From NCBI RefSeq assembly GCF_003813905.1, contig NZ_RPFJ01000002.1:372001-436000 (forward strand): 64,000 bases of DNA. Direction: 5' to 3'. The notes under the pieces were generated by a model. It was given only the letters and a program-made list of their open reading frames with translations, did no database searches and was not told the DNA's origin. This document shows, piece by piece, positions 56,618 through 64,000 of this stretch (positions are counted from its first letter, which is position 1; each line of letters starts with the position of its first letter). The stretch is from Aureibaculum marinum. Lineage in GTDB: Bacteria; Bacteroidota; Bacteroidia; Flavobacteriales; Flavobacteriaceae. The translations under genes were made by a program, and so were the position numbers.

Positions 56618-58495
56618 TTACATTTTAGTTGTTAATAGTACTACACCTTTTTCGAGTATTTCTAAAGGACTATTCCAAATAATTGGCTCATCAGAAATTA
56701 TATTTTTCATTGGTTTTTGGTCTAAACGCATTTCTTTAAAACGATTTAAATCTAATTGCACAGGTTCAGTATTTTTGTTTAAGATCATAACAACAGTTTC
56801 GTCATCTAAAACTCTAAACAATACATAAATTCCGTTATCTGGTGCAAAATGGATAGTTTTACCTCTATGGATAGCCTTACTTCCTTTTCTGTAATTTAGT
56901 GCTTTTTTTAGAAAGCTTTGCATTTCCTTTTGGTTATCACTTAATCCTTCTCCAGTAAAACCATTGACCTCATCACCTAACCACCCCCCTGGAAAATCAG
57001 TACGTATTAAGCCATGATCTCCTGGTTTAGCTATGTCACTTAGCAACAGTTCTGTACCATAATAAATTTGAGGAATTCTAGGCAATAATAACACTGTTGC
57101 CAATGCCATTTTAGTTTTTGTAATATCTTCACCTAATTGAGTAAAAATTCTGCTCATATCATGATTATCAGGAAATATCATAATATCATTAGGACTTGGA
57201 TAATAAAAATCATTAGCTAATCCTTCATATATCTTTATTAAACCAGTATCCCATTCTTCATTTTCATTTAAAGCTGCAACAATATTATGTTGCATTGGAA
57301 AGTCCATTGTAGATGATAAATTAGACTTATATCCATCTTTATTATTTGCACCTTTTTGCCAATACCCTACTAACAAAGGATTAACACTCCACTCCTCTCC
57401 TACAATACTAAAATTAGGATATTCGTTCATAATAGCACCTGCCCAATCTGACATAAAATCTTTATCAGGATAAGGGTATGTATCTTGCCTAATACCTCCT
57501 AACCCTAATGTTTCTATCCACCAAATACTATTTTGAATTATATATGTAGCCATAAATGGATTGCGTTGATTCAAATCTGGCATAGCATCTACAAACCATC
57601 CATCTGCCATTAATTGTTTATCAATTTCAGAGGCATATAGGTCTTGGTTTACTGTTCTTCTATGATTTGATTTCAGAACAATTTGCTTTTTAAGAAAATT
57701 TTCTTGTTGATTTATCCAATCGTCAAATGGCAAATCTTTCATCCACCAATGTTCAATTCCACAATGATTAGCTACTTGATCCATTATTAATTTCATACCT
57801 CTTTCTTTCAATTTTTCAGCCAATTCAACATAAGCTTCTAAAGTACCAAAACGAGGATCTACTTGATAAAAATCTGTAATAGCATAACCGTGATATGAGG
57901 ATTCAGACATATCATTAGTTAATAATGGAGTTGGCCAAATAGCCGTAAACCCCATTTCATCAATATAATCTAGATGATTTATAATTCCTCTTATATCTCC
58001 TCCATGTCTAAAATAATCTTGCTGCCTATTTAGGGTTTGATCTTTTAATCCTGAAACCTGATCATTTACTTCATTTCCATTAGCAAAACGATCTGGTGTG
58101 ATCAAATAAATAGCATCAGAACTATTAAAACCGATAAAATCTTCAGCATTTTTTTTACGACCTTTTAATTCGTATTTATATTTAAGTTCGTTATTATCTT
58201 GATGAAATACAATGTCAAATTTACCAGGTTTGGTATCCTTCTCAATTTTTAAATTTAGAAATAAATAATTTGGACTAGAACCTTTTTCTATACTCATTAT
58301 ATGAATACCATCGTAAATAATACTTGGAATGGCATTACTTATATTTTTTCCTTTTACTAATAATTGTAAATTATTATTTTTAAATCCGACCCACCAATTT
58401 AACGGCTCTACTCGTTCAATTTGAGCAGTTATATTTAAACTCATAAACAGAAAAATTTGACCTAGAATAATTAATTTTTTAATTTGACAATTCAT
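56618..58495 (-). CDS. GH13 neopullulanase/cyclomaltodextrinase (SusA-like)
   Basis: 625 residues, with signal peptide to about residue 24 (SLNITAQ), no lipobox. An N-terminal cyclomaltodextrinase-type domain (NWWVGFKNNNLQLLVKGKNI) is followed by the barrel: YLITPDRFANGNEVND, MDQVANHCG (region I). The catalytic residues are Asp338 (GIRQDTYPYP), Glu367 (IVGEEWS) and Asp446 (PDNHDMSR). The C-terminal domain has a CyclMD-like end. It probably works in the periplasm on maltodextrins and cyclodextrins, releasing maltose or glucose. It is 59 bases downstream of the GH97 gene. Confidence 0.93.
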   Translation of the reverse strand: MNCQIKKLIILGQIFLFMSLNITAQIERVEPLNWWVGFKNNNLQLLVKGKNISNAIPSIIYDGIHIMSIEKGSSPNYLFLNLKIEKDTKPGKFDIVFHQDNNELKYKYELKGRKKNAEDFIGFNSSDAIYLITPDRFANGNEVNDQVSGLKDQTLNRQQDYFRHGGDIRGIINHLDYIDEMGFTAIWPTPLLTNDMSESSYHGYAITDFYQVDPRFGTLEAYVELAEKLKERGMKLIMDQVANHCGIEHWWMKDLPFDDWINQQENFLKKQIVLKSNHRRTVNQDLYASEIDKQLMADGWFVDAMPDLNQRNPFMATYIIQNSIWWIETLGLGGIRQDTYPYPDKDFMSDWAGAIMNEYPNFSIVGEEWSVNPLLVGYWQKGANNKDGYKSNLSSTMDFPMQHNIVAALNENEEWDTGLIKIYEGLANDFYYPSPNDIMIFPDNHDMSRIFTQLGEDITKTKMALATVLLLPRIPQIYYGTELLLSDIAKPGDHGLIRTDFPGGWLGDEVNGFTGEGLSDNQKEMQSFLKKALNYRKGSKAIHRGKTIHFAPDNGIYVLFRVLDDETVVMILNKNTEPVQLDLNRFKEMRLDQKPMKNIISDEPIIWNSPLEILEKGVVLLTTKM

Positions 58496-58554
58496 AAATC
58501 TAGTCTTTTAATTAGTAATAAATAAAATACTTAAAGAAAAATTTCAATCAACTA

Positions 58555-62978
<4,424 letters not shown>

Positions 62979-63037
62979 AGTTTTAATCAATTTTCGATAT
63001 TATTTTTTTACTTGAAATAATGATTTGGTAACTAATT

Positions 63038-63694
63038 TTAGTTAGTTATTAATCTTTCTAAAAAGTCAACATTCATTTCAGTAAAATCATTAAAATTATA
63101 TGTAGCTTCAGACAGTACATTTTTATCTCCAATTCCAATACTTATCATCGCTGCACTATTAGCTGCTTTTATACCTGCAACAGCATCTTCAAAAACAACA
63201 CAATTATTAGGTTTTACACCTAACTGTTCAGCCGCTAATAAAAACACTTCAGGATCAGGTTTTGCTTTTGTTACATTATTACCATCTACAATAGTATCGA
63301 AATAAGATAACAACCCTACTTTCTCTAATATAGGTTGTGCATTTTTACTTGCCGAACCCAATGCAATTGACATATTGTGTTTTTTTAGAAAATCTAACAC
63401 TCGGTTTACATCTGGTAGAATTTCAGATTCATCCATTTTTTCAATGTATTTTAAATAATCTTCATTTTTTTCAACCATCCAATTATCAAATTGTTCTTGT
63501 GTAGCTTTAATTCCACCTATATCTAGTAAAATTTCCATGCATCTTTTTCGACTTACACCTTTAAACATTTCATTTTGCTCAATAGTGAATTCAAAACCTA
63601 ATTCATTAGCCAAATCACGCCACGCCAAATAATGGTATTTTGCAGTATCAACAATTACACCGTCTAAGTCAAATATAAATCCCTTTTTATTCAT
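63038..63694 (-). CDS. pgmB: Beta-phosphoglucomutase
   Basis: 218-residue HAD-type enzyme that turns beta-glucose-1-phosphate from the GH65 reaction into glucose-6-phosphate. The active-site pair is Asp9 and Asp11 in FDLDGVIVDTAKYHYLAW, which also includes the cap-domain His and the beta-PGM type Tyr. Other blocks are GSASKNAQPILEK (phosphate loop), KAKPDPEVFLLAAE and FEDAVAGIKAANSA. Neighbours fit: 59 bases to the phosphorylase gene start and 6 bases from the end of the MFS gene. The pathway link is well supported by gene order. Confidence 0.94.
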   Translation of the reverse strand: MNKKGFIFDLDGVIVDTAKYHYLAWRDLANELGFEFTIEQNEMFKGVSRKRCMEILLDIGGIKATQEQFDNWMVEKNEDYLKYIEKMDESEILPDVNRVLDFLKKHNMSIALGSASKNAQPILEKVGLLSYFDTIVDGNNVTKAKPDPEVFLLAAEQLGVKPNNCVVFEDAVAGIKAANSAAMISIGIGDKNVLSEATYNFNDFTEMNVDFLERLITN

Positions 63695-63700
63695 TTATTT

Positions 63701-64000
63701 TTATTTTTTATTTACTATTGATTCACTTGTTTTATCATCTACATCTTTTACTACTGTTACTAATAATGCTGCAATTAAAAAGCTTATCCCACTAGTTACC
63801 AATGCAAAAATGGCATGATCGTTATATAAATTTTTCACTAATAAACCTCCTATTAAGGCATTTATAATTTGAGGTATTACTATAAAAAAATTGAAAATAC
63901 CCATATAAACTCCCATCTTTTTAGGGTTAATAGAACCTGCTAAAATTGCATAGGGCATTGCCAAAATACTAGCCCAAGCAATACCAATACCAATCATAGA
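63701..64000 (-). CDS. MFS transporter, C-terminal part (rest beyond window edge)
   Basis: The leftward frame is open to the right edge, so the N-terminal part is missing and about 99 residues are visible. Helices such as GIAWASILAMPYAILAGSINPKKMG and MGIFNFFIVIPQIINALIGG match the last third of SLC45-like MFS sugar porters. Such a porter normally heads the maltose operon in Flavobacteriaceae, before pgmB. It would import maltose or maltodextrin across the inner membrane. The pgmB gene follows 6 bases later. Confidence 0.82.
   Translation of the reverse strand, partial: SMIGIGIAWASILAMPYAILAGSINPKKMGVYMGIFNFFIVIPQIINALIGGLLVKNLYNDHAIFALVTSGISFLIAALLVTVVKDVDDKTSESIVNKK

Overview
The window looks like chromosomal DNA of a marine-type member of the Flavobacteriaceae (Bacteroidota). 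It is strongly AT-rich. It carries SusC/SusD pairs, Bacteroidota-only families (DUF4293, DUF5723, DUF1599, BT_3928-like), a rho gene with a long Lys/Asn-rich insert, almost no Shine-Dalgarno sequences, and many copies of the Bacteroidota -7 promoter element TAnnTTTG. I see no rRNA, CRISPR array, insertion sequence, prophage or integration site. The genus cannot be fixed from the sequence alone.

Layout. 1-10.5 kb: the C-terminal part of an Omp85-type outer-membrane protein, then two SusC/SusD glycan-import pairs. Each pair has its own promoter and terminator, and the two share almost the same promoter, leader and signal peptide. 10.5-17.1 kb: housekeeping genes (rlmB, rhomboid protease, rarA) and a leftward block of envelope proteins of unknown function ending with a YjjG-type nucleotidase. 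17.3-22 kb: surface-glycan genes (GT4 glycosyltransferase, flippase, FemAB/GNAT-like transferase, polysaccharide deacetylase-like protein). 22-26.3 kb: radC, the potassium system trkA-trkH, and a small membrane protein with an HExxH-like motif. 26.4-31.6 kb: a fused isobutyryl-CoA mutase (IcmF), a DUF1684 lipoprotein and a threonine/serine dehydratase. 31.6-40.8 kb: two orphan lipoproteins, crcB, a BT_3928-like DoxX/thioredoxin protein, DUF1599, then LOG-folP-cdaA, an MsbA-like ABC exporter, truA and a YfcE-type phosphoesterase. 40.8-46.9 kb: a TPR histidine kinase and NarL-type regulator, a small secreted protein, a probable non-coding RNA, DUF4293, rho and initiator tRNA-Met. 47.2-51.4 kb: a lipoprotein alkaline phosphatase, and a probable 3-keto-glycoside pair (double DUF1080 lipoprotein plus Tat-exported Gfo/Idh/MocA oxidoreductase).

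51.8-64 kb is a leftward alpha-glucan operon: MFS transporter (cut by the window edge), beta-phosphoglucomutase, GH65 maltose phosphorylase, GH97 alpha-glucosidase, GH13 (SusA-like), an esterase with an N-terminal glycogen-binding-like domain, and two GH13 lipoproteins. The inferred logic is that surface and periplasmic amylases cut starch or glycogen to maltodextrins, GH97 and GH13 enzymes release glucose and maltose, and the MFS protein imports maltose. GH65 then splits maltose by phosphorolysis to glucose plus beta-glucose-1-phosphate, and PgmB turns that into glucose-6-phosphate.

The most notable non-coding signals are an orphan rightward terminator behind a foldable stretch with no gene at 44149-44330, a nested inverted repeat upstream of rho, two perfect inverted repeats in intergenic DNA, and consensus promoters so close to the start codons of rlmB and rarA that leaderless mRNAs are likely. 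No wholly new multi-gene system could be shown. The best leads are the RNA candidate and the 3-keto-glycoside module beside the alpha-glucan operon.
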